A stretch of DNA of 64,000 nt from JBBROS01 sp965260935 (GTDB lineage Bacteria > Pseudomonadota > Alphaproteobacteria > Acetobacterales > Acetobacteraceae). Positions 24,895 to 33,798 of this stretch are shown piece after piece. The stretch covers positions 1,240,001 to 1,304,000 of the forward strand of contig OZ253374.1 in assembly GCA_965260935.1 (NCBI GenBank), given 5' to 3'. A program made the translations under genes and the position numbers. Position 1 is the stretch's first letter. Each line of letters begins with the position of its first letter. The notes beneath the pieces are model-generated. The model was not told the origin of the DNA. It made no database searches and worked only from the letters and a program-made list of their open reading frames with translations.

Positions 24895-25683
24895 TCACGT
24901 GCGGTGCATCTCGTGTTCAAGCGCATTCAGCCCGGCCCCCCCAGCCATATGGAACATCAGACTGTCCAGGTTCAGATCCGACCGAGGCGCATCGATCTCC
25001 ACCTCGCCCCGCGCCAGCACCATGAAATGATCGCCCACCATATAGGCATGATGCGGATTATGAGTGATGAAAATGACGCCGATGCCCTGCTCGCGCGCCG
25101 CCGCCGCGATATACCGCAGCACCACTCCTGATTGCGTCACCCCAAGCGCGGCCGTCGGCTCGTCCAGAATCAGCACGCGTGCGCCAAAATAGATGGCGCG
25201 CGCGATCGCCACCACTTGGCGCTGGCCACCGGAAAGCGTTCCCACCGGCTGTTCCAGATCAGCAAGCTCGATGCCCATCCGGCGCAGCTCCTGGTCCGTT
25301 TTCGCCCACATAGCCGCGACATCAAGCCGCCGGAACGGGCCCACGCCCAGCGTCAGTTCCGACCCAAGAAAGAAATTCCGCCACACGGACAGCAGCGGCA
25401 CCATCGCCAATGTCTGATAAACCGCCGCTATGCCCAGATCGAGCGCCTGCCGCGGCGAGCTGAACCGCACCGGCGTTCCGTCAACGGCATACAGCCCCTC
25501 GTCATGGCCGATCAGCCCGGCGATAATGCTGATCAACGTCGACTTTCCGGCGCCGTTGTCGCCGAGAACGCACGTCACCTCCCCTTGCCGCACCGCCAGG
25601 TTCACGCCTTTCAACGCGCTGAACTGACCATAGCTCTTGCCAACACGATCGAGGGCAATGATAGGCGCTGATCGATCCGCCAC
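24895..25683 (-). CDS. Sugar/cyclitol ABC transporter ATP-binding protein (FrcA-like)
   Basis: A 262-residue single-ABC ATPase with Walker A GDNGAGKST, Q-loop YQTLAM, signature LSGGQRQVVAIARAI, Walker B VLILDEPTAALGV and H-loop FITHNPHHAYMVGDH, including the long H-loop insertion found in fructose/ribose-type FrcA proteins. It starts with GTG one base after the permease stop region, so it is translationally coupled. The last codons meet an IS5 remnant, so the terminal residues (HEMHRT) may be slightly altered. It energises the transporter formed with the next two genes. Confidence 0.85.
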   Translation of the reverse strand: MADRSAPIIALDRVGKSYGQFSALKGVNLAVRQGEVTCVLGDNGAGKSTLISIIAGLIGHDEGLYAVDGTPVRFSSPRQALDLGIAAVYQTLAMVPLLSVWRNFFLGSELTLGVGPFRRLDVAAMWAKTDQELRRMGIELADLEQPVGTLSGGQRQVVAIARAIYFGARVLILDEPTAALGVTQSGVVLRYIAAAAREQGIGVIFITHNPHHAYMVGDHFMVLARGEVEIDAPRSDLNLDSLMFHMAGGAGLNALEHEMHRT

Positions 25684-25684
25684 G

Positions 25685-26737
25685 TCAGTCGCCTCCGCCC
25701 GCCCGCCTGCGGAACCAGGTGTTGACCACCGTCGCCAGCAGCAGCATCGCGCCCACGAAGTACATGAACCAGTCGGGGTTCCAGTCCGCGTAGATCACGC
25801 CCTCCGTCGTCATGCCGAAGATGAACGCGCCCAGCGCCGACCCGGCCGCCGACCCGTAACCCCCGGTCAACAAGCAGCCTCCCACCACGGCGGACGCAAT
25901 ATAGAGCAGCTCGTTGCCGATGCCCGCCCCGGACTGCACCGTGTTGTAGGCGAACAGCATGTGCATGCCGAGGAACCACGCCGAGAAGCCGACAAGCATG
26001 AACAGCCCGATCTTGACCGCACTCACCGGGATGCCGACCGCCCGCGCGCTGGCGCCTTGTCCGCCCACGGCGAAAATCCAGTTGCCGGCCTTGGTGCGCA
26101 ACAGCACCCAAGTGCCAAACAGGGCGAATACGATCCAATACAAGACGGCGACGCTGATGCTGACCCGGCCCACGCGGAAATAGGAGGCAAACACGGCCTG
26201 CGCCGATTCAAAGCCCGGCACTCCACTGATATCCTGCGTCGCCACATTGCCGGTCACGAGCTTGGTGACTGCGATGTTCAGCCCTTGCAGCATCAGGAAC
26301 GTCGACAGCGTGACCAGGAAGCTCGGCAGCCGCGTCCAGATCAGCAGGAAACCGTTGAGCGCGCCGACGCACAGCGACAGCAACAAGGCGAACCCGGCGC
26401 CGACCCAGATGTTGCCGGCGATCTCGGTTGCGAACATCGAGGCGGACAGCGACGCCGTCGTCACCGCAACGCCGACCGACAAGTCGAACTCGCCCCCGAC
26501 CATCAGCAGCGCCACCGCAACCGCGGGGATCCCCAGGGTCGCTGCCTGATACAGCACCGTGGTGAAGGCCGGCAATTGCCGGAACGGCGGCGCCATGATG
26601 GTGAAGAACGCGAACACGAGAATGACCCCGCCGAGCGCCCCGATCTCGGGCCGCTTCAGCACCCTCCTCCATACTGCCTGCTGCGCGCCCCGCCGGCGGG
26701 CAGCGTGGGACACGATCCGTTCCGCCGCCGTGCTCAC
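25685..26737 (-). CDS. Sugar/cyclitol ABC transporter permease (FrcC/RbsC-like)
   Basis: A 350-residue inner-membrane protein with about 8-10 hydrophobic helices (IGALGGVILVFAFFTIMAPP; AATLGIPAVAVALLMVGGEF with the GGEFDLSVG signature; LLSLCVGALNGFLLIW; VTLSTFLMLQGLNI). GAGIGNELLYIASAVVGGCL and LTGGYGSAAGSALGAFIFGM near the C-terminus are the BPD_transp_2 consensus. GTG start; the order SBP, permease, ATPase is that of frcBCA. Confidence 0.9.
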   Translation of the reverse strand: MSTAAERIVSHAARRRGAQQAVWRRVLKRPEIGALGGVILVFAFFTIMAPPFRQLPAFTTVLYQAATLGIPAVAVALLMVGGEFDLSVGVAVTTASLSASMFATEIAGNIWVGAGFALLLSLCVGALNGFLLIWTRLPSFLVTLSTFLMLQGLNIAVTKLVTGNVATQDISGVPGFESAQAVFASYFRVGRVSISVAVLYWIVFALFGTWVLLRTKAGNWIFAVGGQGASARAVGIPVSAVKIGLFMLVGFSAWFLGMHMLFAYNTVQSGAGIGNELLYIASAVVGGCLLTGGYGSAAGSALGAFIFGMTTEGVIYADWNPDWFMYFVGAMLLLATVVNTWFRRRAGGGD

Positions 26738-26779
26738 CGGGCCTCCGCCATCACCGGCCCAAGCCGATTCGAGGCCCGC

Positions 26780-27742
26780 CTACCGCGTGCCCTGCTTGGC
26801 GAACTTCGCCACCTCGGCGATGTTGTCCTTCGTCACGAACGCCGGGCCCGTCAGCACAGGCTTGCCCCCGCCGACCACGTCGCCGTTGGTCTTCTGCAGC
26901 CAAAGCAGGTCGACGGCCAGGTAGCCTTCGGCAAACGGCTGTTGATCGATCGCCCATTGCAACTGGCCCTTCTCGATCAGGCTTACCGCAGTCGGCGTGA
27001 GGTCGAACGTCCCCACCTTCGCGTTGCTGCCCGCCATCTGCACCGAGCGGATCGCAGTCGGGGCGAACGGCGCGCCGAGCGTCACGATGTAGTCGACCTT
27101 CGAATCCTGCTGCAGCTTGGCGACGATGCGCGACTGCACGCTCGCCATATCGGGTCCTGGCACGTACAGCACGTAGAAATCGCCTTTGAACGTCGTCTTG
27201 ATGCCGTCGCAGCGCGCTGCAAGCTGCACTGCGCCCTGCTGCTGGTTCACGCAAATGACGCTCTTCGCTCCCTCGTCATTCAGCCGCTTGCCGACCGCCT
27301 CGCCAGCAAGCGTCTCGTCCTGGCCGACGAACGCCATCAACCCGGCACCCTGCCAGTCATCCACTCCGGCATTGAACCCGATCACCGGGATATTCGCCGC
27401 GAGCGCCTGCTTCACCGCCGCCGCCTGCGCGTCCGGGAAGGCGAGCGTCAGAGCAATCCCGTCCACCTTCTGGTTGACCGCGTTGGTGATAAGCTGCGCC
27501 TCGCCGGACGCGCTCGGGTTGGCGAGATACAGCAGCTTGACATTATCCTTCTTCGCCGCCGCCTCGGCGCCTTTGCGGATGATGTCCCAGAACGAGTCCC
27601 CAGGCTGTCCATGCGTGATCATCGCGAAGGTATAGGCAGGCTCGTCAGCCGAATGGGCGGCAGGAACCAGTAAGCCCGTGCAGCCGAACGCGGCTCCGGC
27701 AACCATGGCGATCAAACTCGTTTTCGCGCGAGCCATCTTCAT
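26780..27742 (-). CDS. Periplasmic sugar/cyclitol-binding protein (FrcB-like)
   Basis: The protein has 320 residues from ATG 27742 (AGGAGGAAACA upstream). The Sec signal peptide is MKMARAKTSLIAMVAGAAFG to about residue 31 (AAHSADEP). The mature part is a type-I periplasmic fold: FAMITHGQPGDSFWDIIRKG, DGIALTLAFPDAQAAAVKQA, IPVIGFNAGVDDWQ, and KVGTFDLTPTAVSLIEKGQL followed by QWAIDQQPFAEGYLAVDLLW. It delivers ligand to the permease encoded next. Divergent from a Gfo/Idh dehydrogenase, suggesting a sugar or inositol derivative as substrate. Confidence 0.9.
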   Translation of the reverse strand: MKMARAKTSLIAMVAGAAFGCTGLLVPAAHSADEPAYTFAMITHGQPGDSFWDIIRKGAEAAAKKDNVKLLYLANPSASGEAQLITNAVNQKVDGIALTLAFPDAQAAAVKQALAANIPVIGFNAGVDDWQGAGLMAFVGQDETLAGEAVGKRLNDEGAKSVICVNQQQGAVQLAARCDGIKTTFKGDFYVLYVPGPDMASVQSRIVAKLQQDSKVDYIVTLGAPFAPTAIRSVQMAGSNAKVGTFDLTPTAVSLIEKGQLQWAIDQQPFAEGYLAVDLLWLQKTNGDVVGGGKPVLTGPAFVTKDNIAEVAKFAKQGTR

Positions 27743-27926
27743 TGTTTCCTCCTGCTGTCCGCGCTTTTGCAGCGCAGTGGACGTTTGTTTGAGCTCAGCG
27801 GCAGCCAATTTCGTTGCAACAATCCCTAACACAACCCCATTCGCGTGCAACAGCAAAACAGCGGCCGTCCCAGCGATGCGGCAAGCGGGATTGTAAAGCC
27901 TCGCGTGCCGTGGAAAGCAGCGCGCC
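27743..27926. promoter_or_regulatory. Divergent promoter region, ABC transporter / dehydrogenase
   Basis: This 184-bp spacer between two divergent start codons must hold both promoters. A+T-richer stretches lie around 27790-27860 (CAACAATCCCTAACACAACC and neighbouring bases). No palindromic operator stands out. Confidence 0.35.
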
Positions 27927-29048
27927 ATGAACGACAAACCAAGGCTCGGCGTCGGCCTGATCGGGTCCGGCTTCATGGGCAAGGCCCACGCCATCGGCTA
28001 TGCCGTCGCAGCGCGCGTCTTCGATTTGCCGTTCGCGGTCGATCTCGTTGCCCTGGCCGACGCCACCCCGGCCCTTGCCGGCCGGGCTGCGAGAGACCTC
28101 GGCTTTCGCCGGTCGAGCGGAAATTGGCGCGGCCTGCTGACCGACCCGGAGATCGACGTCATCAACATCGCCGCGCCCAACGCGCTGCACAGGGAGATGG
28201 CGCTCGCGGCGATCGCGGCCGGCAAGCACGTCTACTGCGAGAAGCCGCTTGCGCCGACCAGCGCCGAAGCCCGGGAGATGGCGGAGGCCGCCGCCGCGGC
28301 CGGCATCGTCACCCAAGTTGGCTTCAACTATCTCAAGAACCCGATGCTCGCCCTGGCAAAGGACATCATCGCGAGCGGCGAGATCGGCGCCGTCCGCAGC
28401 TTCCGGGGCGTCCACGCCGAGGACTATATGGCCGATGCCCGCGCGCCCTGGACATGGCGACTCGACCCGGCAAGCGGCGGCGGGGCATTGGCCGACATCG
28501 GCAGTCATATCTTTGCCACCGCGCGCCACCTGCTCGGCCCCATCTCCTCGCTCATGGCCGACACCCGCACGGTGGTGCCAGAGCGTCCCGCCGCTGCCGG
28601 GATGCGGGCCGTCGAGGTGGATGACGTGGCCCGGCTGTTCGTTGGTTTCGAGAGCGGCGCAAGCGGCAGCCTTGAAGCGAACTGGATCGCCACCGGGCGG
28701 AAGATGCAGCATGATTTCGAGGTCTACGGCGACAAGGGCGCGATCCTGTTCACGCAGGAGCGGTTCAACGAACTGCAAATCTACGACATCGGCGACAAGC
28801 CAGGCCGGCGAGGCTTCCGCACCGTGTTCGCAGCGCCCGAGCATGAGCCCTACGGCGCATTCTGCGTCGCACCGGGCCACCAGTTGGGGTTCAACGACCT
28901 GAAGGCGATCGAAGTGCGCGGGTTCCTGCAAGCCCTCGCTGGCGGCCCCGAGATCGGCCCGGGCTTCACCGAGGGCTACGAAATCCAGAAACTCGTCGAC
29001 CTCGCTTACCGCTCCGCCCGGGAAAAGCGCTGGATGGACGTCACATGA
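27927..29048 (+). CDS. Gfo/Idh/MocA family dehydrogenase
   Basis: This 373-residue protein has an N-terminal Rossmann domain (LGVGLIGSGFMGKAHAIGYA), the conserved EKP motif (HVYCEKPLAPTSAEAREMAE) and the C-terminal alpha/beta domain (WRLDPASGGGALADIGSHIF) with the catalytic D-x-x-x-H. It oxidises or reduces a sugar or cyclitol with NAD(P). It is divergent from the ABC transporter and next to iolD, so a role in inositol-isomer or inositol-derivative oxidation is likely. It is distinct from the shorter iolG-like gene at 32.8 kb. Confidence 0.85.
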   Translation: MNDKPRLGVGLIGSGFMGKAHAIGYAVAARVFDLPFAVDLVALADATPALAGRAARDLGFRRSSGNWRGLLTDPEIDVINIAAPNALHREMALAAIAAGKHVYCEKPLAPTSAEAREMAEAAAAAGIVTQVGFNYLKNPMLALAKDIIASGEIGAVRSFRGVHAEDYMADARAPWTWRLDPASGGGALADIGSHIFATARHLLGPISSLMADTRTVVPERPAAAGMRAVEVDDVARLFVGFESGASGSLEANWIATGRKMQHDFEVYGDKGAILFTQERFNELQIYDIGDKPGRRGFRTVFAAPEHEPYGAFCVAPGHQLGFNDLKAIEVRGFLQALAGGPEIGPGFTEGYEIQKLVDLAYRSAREKRWMDVT

Positions 29049-29066
29049 ACGTCGCTCGGGAGCGCC

Positions 29067-30914
29067 TCAGACGCCGATGCGCTGCCGTCGCCGGCCGTCC
29101 TCCTGCGCCGCCCGCGCATCCCTGACCTCCTGCCGCCCGCTCACCTCCGGCACGCCGACATCCCACCAGGCGTCCCCCGGCGTCCACGCGAACGCGTCCG
29201 AACCGATTGCGATCACCGTCGTGCGGTCCGTCGTCTTAGCCCAATCCATCGCCTGGCCAAGCTCGGCCAGGCTCTCCACCCGCCGGGTCAGCGCACCCAT
29301 CGCCTCGGCGTGCTTGGCGAAATCGACCGCGAACGGCGCAGCCACCCGGCAGTCCGCGACCAGGTTGTTGAACGAAGCTAAGCCCTTGCCGTTCTGCAAC
29401 CGGTTGATGACGGCGAAGCCGCCGTTGTCGCAAACGACGATGATGAGCTTATGCCCGGTCAGCACAGTCGAGTAGATCTCGGAATTCATCATCAGGTACG
29501 TGCCGTCCCCGATCATCACGATCGGCGTCCGGCTCGGGTCCGCCATCGCGGCGCCCCACCCCGCCGGGATCTCGTAACCCATGCACGAGAAGCCGAACTC
29601 GCAATCGAAGCTGTTGCGGCTTTTCACCCGCCAGTTCTTCATCGCCTCGCCCGGCAACCCTCCCGCCGCGGTGATCAGCAGGTCGCGCTCGTCCGCCTTG
29701 GCGTTCACGACGCCCACCACCTGCGCATAGGTCGGCGCCGGCTCGTTCGTCGGTTTTTGCAGCCTGTCCAGCAAGTTGTTCCAATCGGCAAAGGCAGCCC
29801 GACCCTGTTCCATCCACGCGGGTTCGGCCTTCCAGTTTTCCAGCCCGGCTTCAAGCTCGGCCACCGTCTCCAGAGCGTCCCCGACCACCGCCAGCGCCCG
29901 ATGCTTGACCGCATCGAACCGGGCCGTGTTGACCGAGATGAACGCCGCATCCCGCGCGAACGCGGTCCAGGATCCGGTCGTGAAGTCCTGCAGCCGCATG
30001 CCGATCGCCAGCACGACATCGGCCTCCGCGGCCAACGCGTTGGCGGAGGCGGAGCCGATGACCCCGATCGGCCCGACATGCGCCGGATGGTCGTGCAGCA
30101 CCGAACTCTTGCCAGCAACCGTCTCGGCGAGCGGGATCCCGTGCCGTTCTGCGAACCGGCCCACCGCGTCTTCCGCAAAGGAGTACCGCACGCCGCCGCC
30201 CGCGATCAGCAGCGGGCGCTTGGCCGCCCGGAGCAGCTCGATGGCACGCTTCACTTGATCCTTGTCCGGGCGGGGACGCGGCACGGCATGGATCACCGGC
30301 TCGAACCAGACGGAAGGGTAGTCCGCCGCGATCTCTTGCACATCCTGCGGCAGGGCGATGAACGCCGGGCCGCAATCCGCCGGATCGAGCATCGCCGCGA
30401 CCGCTTGGGGCAGCGAGGAGATGATCTGCTCCGGATGCGTGATACGGTCCCAGTAGCGCGTGACCGCCCTGAACGCATCATTGGCCGTCACCGTCGGGTT
30501 GCCGAAATGCTCCACCTGCTGCAGCACCGGGTCCGGACGCCGGTTCGCGAACGTGTCGCCCGCCAGCAGCAGCACGGGCAGCCGGTTGGCGTGGGCGACC
30601 CCTGCGGCCGTCACCATGTTCAGCGCCCCCGGCCCGATCGACGCCGTGGCCACCATGATTTGCCGCCGCCGCGCCGCCTTTGCGAACCCGATCGCGGCCA
30701 GCGCCATGGATTGCTCGTTTTGCCCGCGCCATGTCGGCAGCTCGTCCTTGACGGCTTCGAGCGCCTCGGACAGGCAGGTCACGTTGCCGTGGCCGAAGAT
30801 GGCGAACACCCCCGGGAACAGCGGGCGTTCCGCGCCATCGATCACCGTCCGCTGCGCGCAGAGAAAGCGGACAAGCGCCTGTGCCATCGTCAGCCGGACG
30901 GTTTGGTCAGCCAT
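29067..30914 (-). CDS. iolD: 3D-(3,5/4)-trihydroxycyclohexane-1,2-dione acylhydrolase (IolD)
   Basis: A 615-residue ThDP enzyme that opens the inositol-derived ring to 5-deoxyglucuronate. The N-terminal PYR domain has the catalytic glutamate in WRGQNEQSMALAAIGFAKAA and IMVATASIGPGALNMVTAAG. The C-terminal PP domain has CEFGFSCMGYEIPAGWGAAM and the ThDP/Mg motif IVMIGDGTYLMMNSEIYSTV, ending near VCDNGG. ATG 30914 is preferred (GGGGAACGAAG upstream); ATG 30956 is possible. It follows the SDR and iolE genes on the same strand. Confidence 0.9.
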   Translation of the reverse strand: MADQTVRLTMAQALVRFLCAQRTVIDGAERPLFPGVFAIFGHGNVTCLSEALEAVKDELPTWRGQNEQSMALAAIGFAKAARRRQIMVATASIGPGALNMVTAAGVAHANRLPVLLLAGDTFANRRPDPVLQQVEHFGNPTVTANDAFRAVTRYWDRITHPEQIISSLPQAVAAMLDPADCGPAFIALPQDVQEIAADYPSVWFEPVIHAVPRPRPDKDQVKRAIELLRAAKRPLLIAGGGVRYSFAEDAVGRFAERHGIPLAETVAGKSSVLHDHPAHVGPIGVIGSASANALAAEADVVLAIGMRLQDFTTGSWTAFARDAAFISVNTARFDAVKHRALAVVGDALETVAELEAGLENWKAEPAWMEQGRAAFADWNNLLDRLQKPTNEPAPTYAQVVGVVNAKADERDLLITAAGGLPGEAMKNWRVKSRNSFDCEFGFSCMGYEIPAGWGAAMADPSRTPIVMIGDGTYLMMNSEIYSTVLTGHKLIIVVCDNGGFAVINRLQNGKGLASFNNLVADCRVAAPFAVDFAKHAEAMGALTRRVESLAELGQAMDWAKTTDRTTVIAIGSDAFAWTPGDAWWDVGVPEVSGRQEVRDARAAQEDGRRRQRIGV

Positions 30915-30968
30915 GCTTCGTTCCCCGGACCATTGGTTTCGGATTTGCTCATTCATGCGGCCCCGGTG

Positions 30969-31766
30969 TCAGAGTGGGGCGTCAGGGTGGGGCGCTGAAT
31001 CGAAGGCGCCCCATACGCCCTGGTCGAAGCTGATCGTCGCACCCGTCATCATGCCGGATTCATCGGTGGACAGGAATGCCACGGCCCGCGCGACCTCGGC
31101 CGGGTCAAGCAGGCGTCCGGTCGGCTGTTTCGCCGCGGCGGCTTGGAGCCAGCCTGGCGCCGCTCCGTGCGCCTCCCGCTGGATCCGGTCCTCGCCTTCC
31201 GTCGCCATCCAGCCGATGTTCAAGCCGTTCACGCGGATGCCGTTCCTTAGCAGCGCATAGGCCGTATTGCGGGTCAGCGTATCGAGCGCGCCCTTCGAAG
31301 CGGAGTAGGCGGCGATGAACGGCTGCCCGGCCATCGCGGACATGGACGAGATGTTGACGATCGCGCCCCGCGTGCCCTCCCGCCGCATGACCTTGACCGC
31401 ATCCTGCATCAGAAAGAACGGCGCCCTCGCGTTGACGGCAAAGATGGCGTCGAACAGCATCGGTGACGTGTCCAGGATCGTCCCGCGGCTGGTGTCTCCC
31501 GCCGCGTTCACCAGGATGTCGATGCGCCCGAATGCCCGGTCGGCCTCCGCGATCACCCGTGCGCAATCCTGCGTCCGCGCAAGATCGGCCTGCACGAACC
31601 GGACCGCGCCGCCCAATCTTGCGGCATGGGCCTGGCCCCGGTCTTCGTTGCGGCCGCAAATCAAGATGCCCTCGGCCCCCCGCTCGGCAAATAGAGTTGC
31701 GATCGCAGCCCCTAAGCCCTGCGTGCTTCCCGTGACGACGGCGGTCTTGCCCAGCAAATCGTTCAT
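30969..31766 (-). CDS. SDR family oxidoreductase in the inositol cluster
   Basis: A 265-residue classical SDR: cofactor loop TGSTQGLGAAIATLF, NAAG motif LVNAAGDTSRG, catalytic S in VNISSMSAMAGQPF and YxxxK in AAYSASKGALDT, with the C-terminal MTGATISFDQGVWG. ATG 31766 overlaps the iolE stop (ATGA), so the two genes are translationally coupled and SDR, iolE and iolD form one operon. The substrate is probably a cyclitol or keto-inositol. It is not part of the canonical Bacillus iol set. Confidence 0.85.
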   Translation of the reverse strand: MNDLLGKTAVVTGSTQGLGAAIATLFAERGAEGILICGRNEDRGQAHAARLGGAVRFVQADLARTQDCARVIAEADRAFGRIDILVNAAGDTSRGTILDTSPMLFDAIFAVNARAPFFLMQDAVKVMRREGTRGAIVNISSMSAMAGQPFIAAYSASKGALDTLTRNTAYALLRNGIRVNGLNIGWMATEGEDRIQREAHGAAPGWLQAAAAKQPTGRLLDPAEVARAVAFLSTDESGMMTGATISFDQGVWGAFDSAPHPDAPL

Positions 31767-32677
31767 CGGGTCGTATCCGGCACCGCGTAACCCGCGTCCA
31801 AAAGCGCGGTCGATAAGGCGGCATGACCCATCCGGGCGTACTCCAGAGGCGGCGCCTTGGCCGGATCTTGCTCCGCCTCGACGACGAACCATCCCTCGTA
31901 GCCGATGCCCGCAAGCCGCCGCGCCACGGCGCCGAAATCCACGCATCCATCGCCCGGAACCGTGAAAACCCCCTTCAGCACCGCGTCGAGAAACGACTCC
32001 CGCGTCCGGTCCAGCCCCGCCGCGACGTCTGCGCGGACATCCTTCGCGTGGACATGGTTGATGCGCCCGCCATGCCGATCAATCACCCCCAGCACGTCCG
32101 CTCCAGCGAAACGAAGATGCCCACTGTCGTACAGCAGCCCGACGGCCTCGCCAGTCGCTTGCATCAGCCGGTCGATATCGTTCTCGGTCTCGATCGCGGT
32201 GCCCATGTGATGATGGAACGAAAGCCGGACGCCTTCGCCGGCGCAGAACTCCGCGAACGCCGTCAGCTTCTCCCCGTAAACCTGCATCGCATCGTCGTCC
32301 AGCACTCGCCGGGCCGACATCGGCGCATCCCGCCTGGTCTGGATGCTGCCGGCGGTCTCGCCATATACGATCACCCTGGCCCCGAGGTCCCGGAAGAGCC
32401 CGAGTTGCGCCCGCGCCCGCGCCTTCTCCGCCTCAAGCTCGCCGTCGAGCACCGTCCCGGAATACCACCCGGACACGAGCCGCAATCCGTGCCCTTGCAG
32501 CAGCGGCCCAAGTTCCCCGCTGCTCCGGGGAAACTTGCCGCCGCTCTCCACCCCTGAATACCCGGCCAGCCGCGCCTCGCGCAGGCACGCCTCTAGCGGC
32601 GTCTCCCCGCCAAGCTCCGGCAAATCGTCATTCGTCCAGGCAATCGGCGCGATGCCGAGCAGCGCGTTGAGCGGCAC
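31763..32677 (-). CDS. iolE: Inosose dehydratase (IolE-like)
   Basis: A 304-residue TIM-barrel protein. VPLNALLGIAPIAWTNDDLP at the GTG start and GYSGVESGGKFPRSSGELGP are the IolE hallmark. Metal/substrate residues lie in SFHHHMGTAIETENDIDRLM, LLYDSGHLRFAG and INHVHAKDVRADV, and GVFTVPGDGCVDF closes the family pattern. It dehydrates 2-keto-myo-inositol to the trione substrate of IolD. GTG 32677 is chosen because GGGGAGC precedes it and the family start follows at once; an upstream frame exists but crosses the divergent promoter. Confidence 0.9.
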   Translation of the reverse strand: MPLNALLGIAPIAWTNDDLPELGGETPLEACLREARLAGYSGVESGGKFPRSSGELGPLLQGHGLRLVSGWYSGTVLDGELEAEKARARAQLGLFRDLGARVIVYGETAGSIQTRRDAPMSARRVLDDDAMQVYGEKLTAFAEFCAGEGVRLSFHHHMGTAIETENDIDRLMQATGEAVGLLYDSGHLRFAGADVLGVIDRHGGRINHVHAKDVRADVAAGLDRTRESFLDAVLKGVFTVPGDGCVDFGAVARRLAGIGYEGWFVVEAEQDPAKAPPLEYARMGHAALSTALLDAGYAVPDTTR

Positions 32678-32774
32678 GTTTGCTCCCCTTCTTCGTTGCC
32701 GCCATACTTGACCCGGCGGCGATCCATGCGCAATGGGACCTGGACCGCACCGGGCAGCATGATCGGGAGGGGGC
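32678..32774. promoter_or_regulatory. Divergent promoter region iolE / iolG
   Basis: A 97-bp spacer separates the GTG start of iolE and the ATG of the iolG-like gene. The plus strand carries GGGAGGGGGC just before ATG 32775. It must hold promoters in both directions and is a natural operator position for an inositol regulator, but no clear palindrome is seen. Confidence 0.4.
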
Positions 32775-33767
32775 ATGATACGTTTCGCGCTACTCGGATG
32801 CGGCCGCATCGGCGCGGTCCACGCCGAGACCCTGGCCAGCCTGCCGGGCGTGCAGATCGCCACGGTCTACGACCCGGCCCACAATGCCGCCCGCGCTATC
32901 GCCGAGCGCTTCGGCTGCGTCAGGGCATCAAGCGCCGGCGAGGCCATCAGCGCGGCCGATGCCGTGCTCATCGCCACCTCCACCTCTACTCATGCGGATC
33001 TGATTGAACAAGCCGCCCTGTTGGGCAAGGCGGTGTTTTGCGAGAAGCCGATTGATCTTAGCCTGGACCGCGTCAAAGCCTGCCGCGCCGCGATCGCCGG
33101 CTGCGCCGTGCCGATCCAAATCGGTTTCAATCGCCGCTTCGACCCAGGCCACGCCGCCGCCCACAAGGCGCTGCAAGCCGGGGAGATCGGCACGCTGGAA
33201 CAGGTCGTCATTACGTCTCGCGATCCGGCGCCGCCGCCCCGAGCCTACCTGGCCGGTTCCGGCGGTCTGTTCCGCGACATGATGATCCACGACTTCGACC
33301 TGGCCCGCTTCATGCTGGACGACGAGCCCGTCGAGGTGTTCGCAACCGGCAGCGCCCTGATCGACCCCGCCGTCGGCCCCGAATTCGGCGATATCGACTC
33401 GGCAATGGTCGTCATGCGTACTGCTTCCGGCAAGCTCTGCCACATCAACAACGCGCGCCGGGCGGTCTACGGCTACGATCAGCGGATCGAATTGCTCGGC
33501 AGCGCCGGAATGCTGATCTCCGGCAATCGGCGTCCCCACGAGCTGATGCGGTTCGCCGCAGCATCCACCGAAGCCGCCGAGCCCTATCTCAACTTTTTCG
33601 TCGAGCGCTATGCCGCCGCCTACACCGCCGAGATCAGCGCCTTCGTTGCCGCAATCCGCGGCCAAGCGCCGGTCCAGGCCACATTCGACGACGGCTACCG
33701 GGCACTCGTCCTGGCCGAAGCCGCCATCCAGTCGTTCAGCGCCAAGCAGGCCATTACGGTCAAATGA
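32775..33767 (+). CDS. iolG: Inositol 2-dehydrogenase (IolG-like, Gfo/Idh/MocA family)
   Basis: A 330-residue dehydrogenase starting MIRFALLGCGRIGAVHAETL (NAD loop GCGRIG). EKP motif VFCEKPIDLSLDRVKACRAA; QIGFNRRFDPGHAAAHKALQ; catalytic region SGGLFRDMMIHDFDLARFML with D-x-x-x-H/D; then YDQRIELLGSAGML. These are typical of inositol 2-dehydrogenases, which make the IolE substrate. It is divergent from iolE-SDR-iolD and upstream of a second transporter, now separated from it by an ISL3 insertion. Confidence 0.85.
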   Translation: MIRFALLGCGRIGAVHAETLASLPGVQIATVYDPAHNAARAIAERFGCVRASSAGEAISAADAVLIATSTSTHADLIEQAALLGKAVFCEKPIDLSLDRVKACRAAIAGCAVPIQIGFNRRFDPGHAAAHKALQAGEIGTLEQVVITSRDPAPPPRAYLAGSGGLFRDMMIHDFDLARFMLDDEPVEVFATGSALIDPAVGPEFGDIDSAMVVMRTASGKLCHINNARRAVYGYDQRIELLGSAGMLISGNRRPHELMRFAAASTEAAEPYLNFFVERYAAAYTAEISAFVAAIRGQAPVQATFDDGYRALVLAEAAIQSFSAKQAITVK

Positions 33768-33798
33768 GGGTAGCGTGACCTTGTCACATGGAATCGTC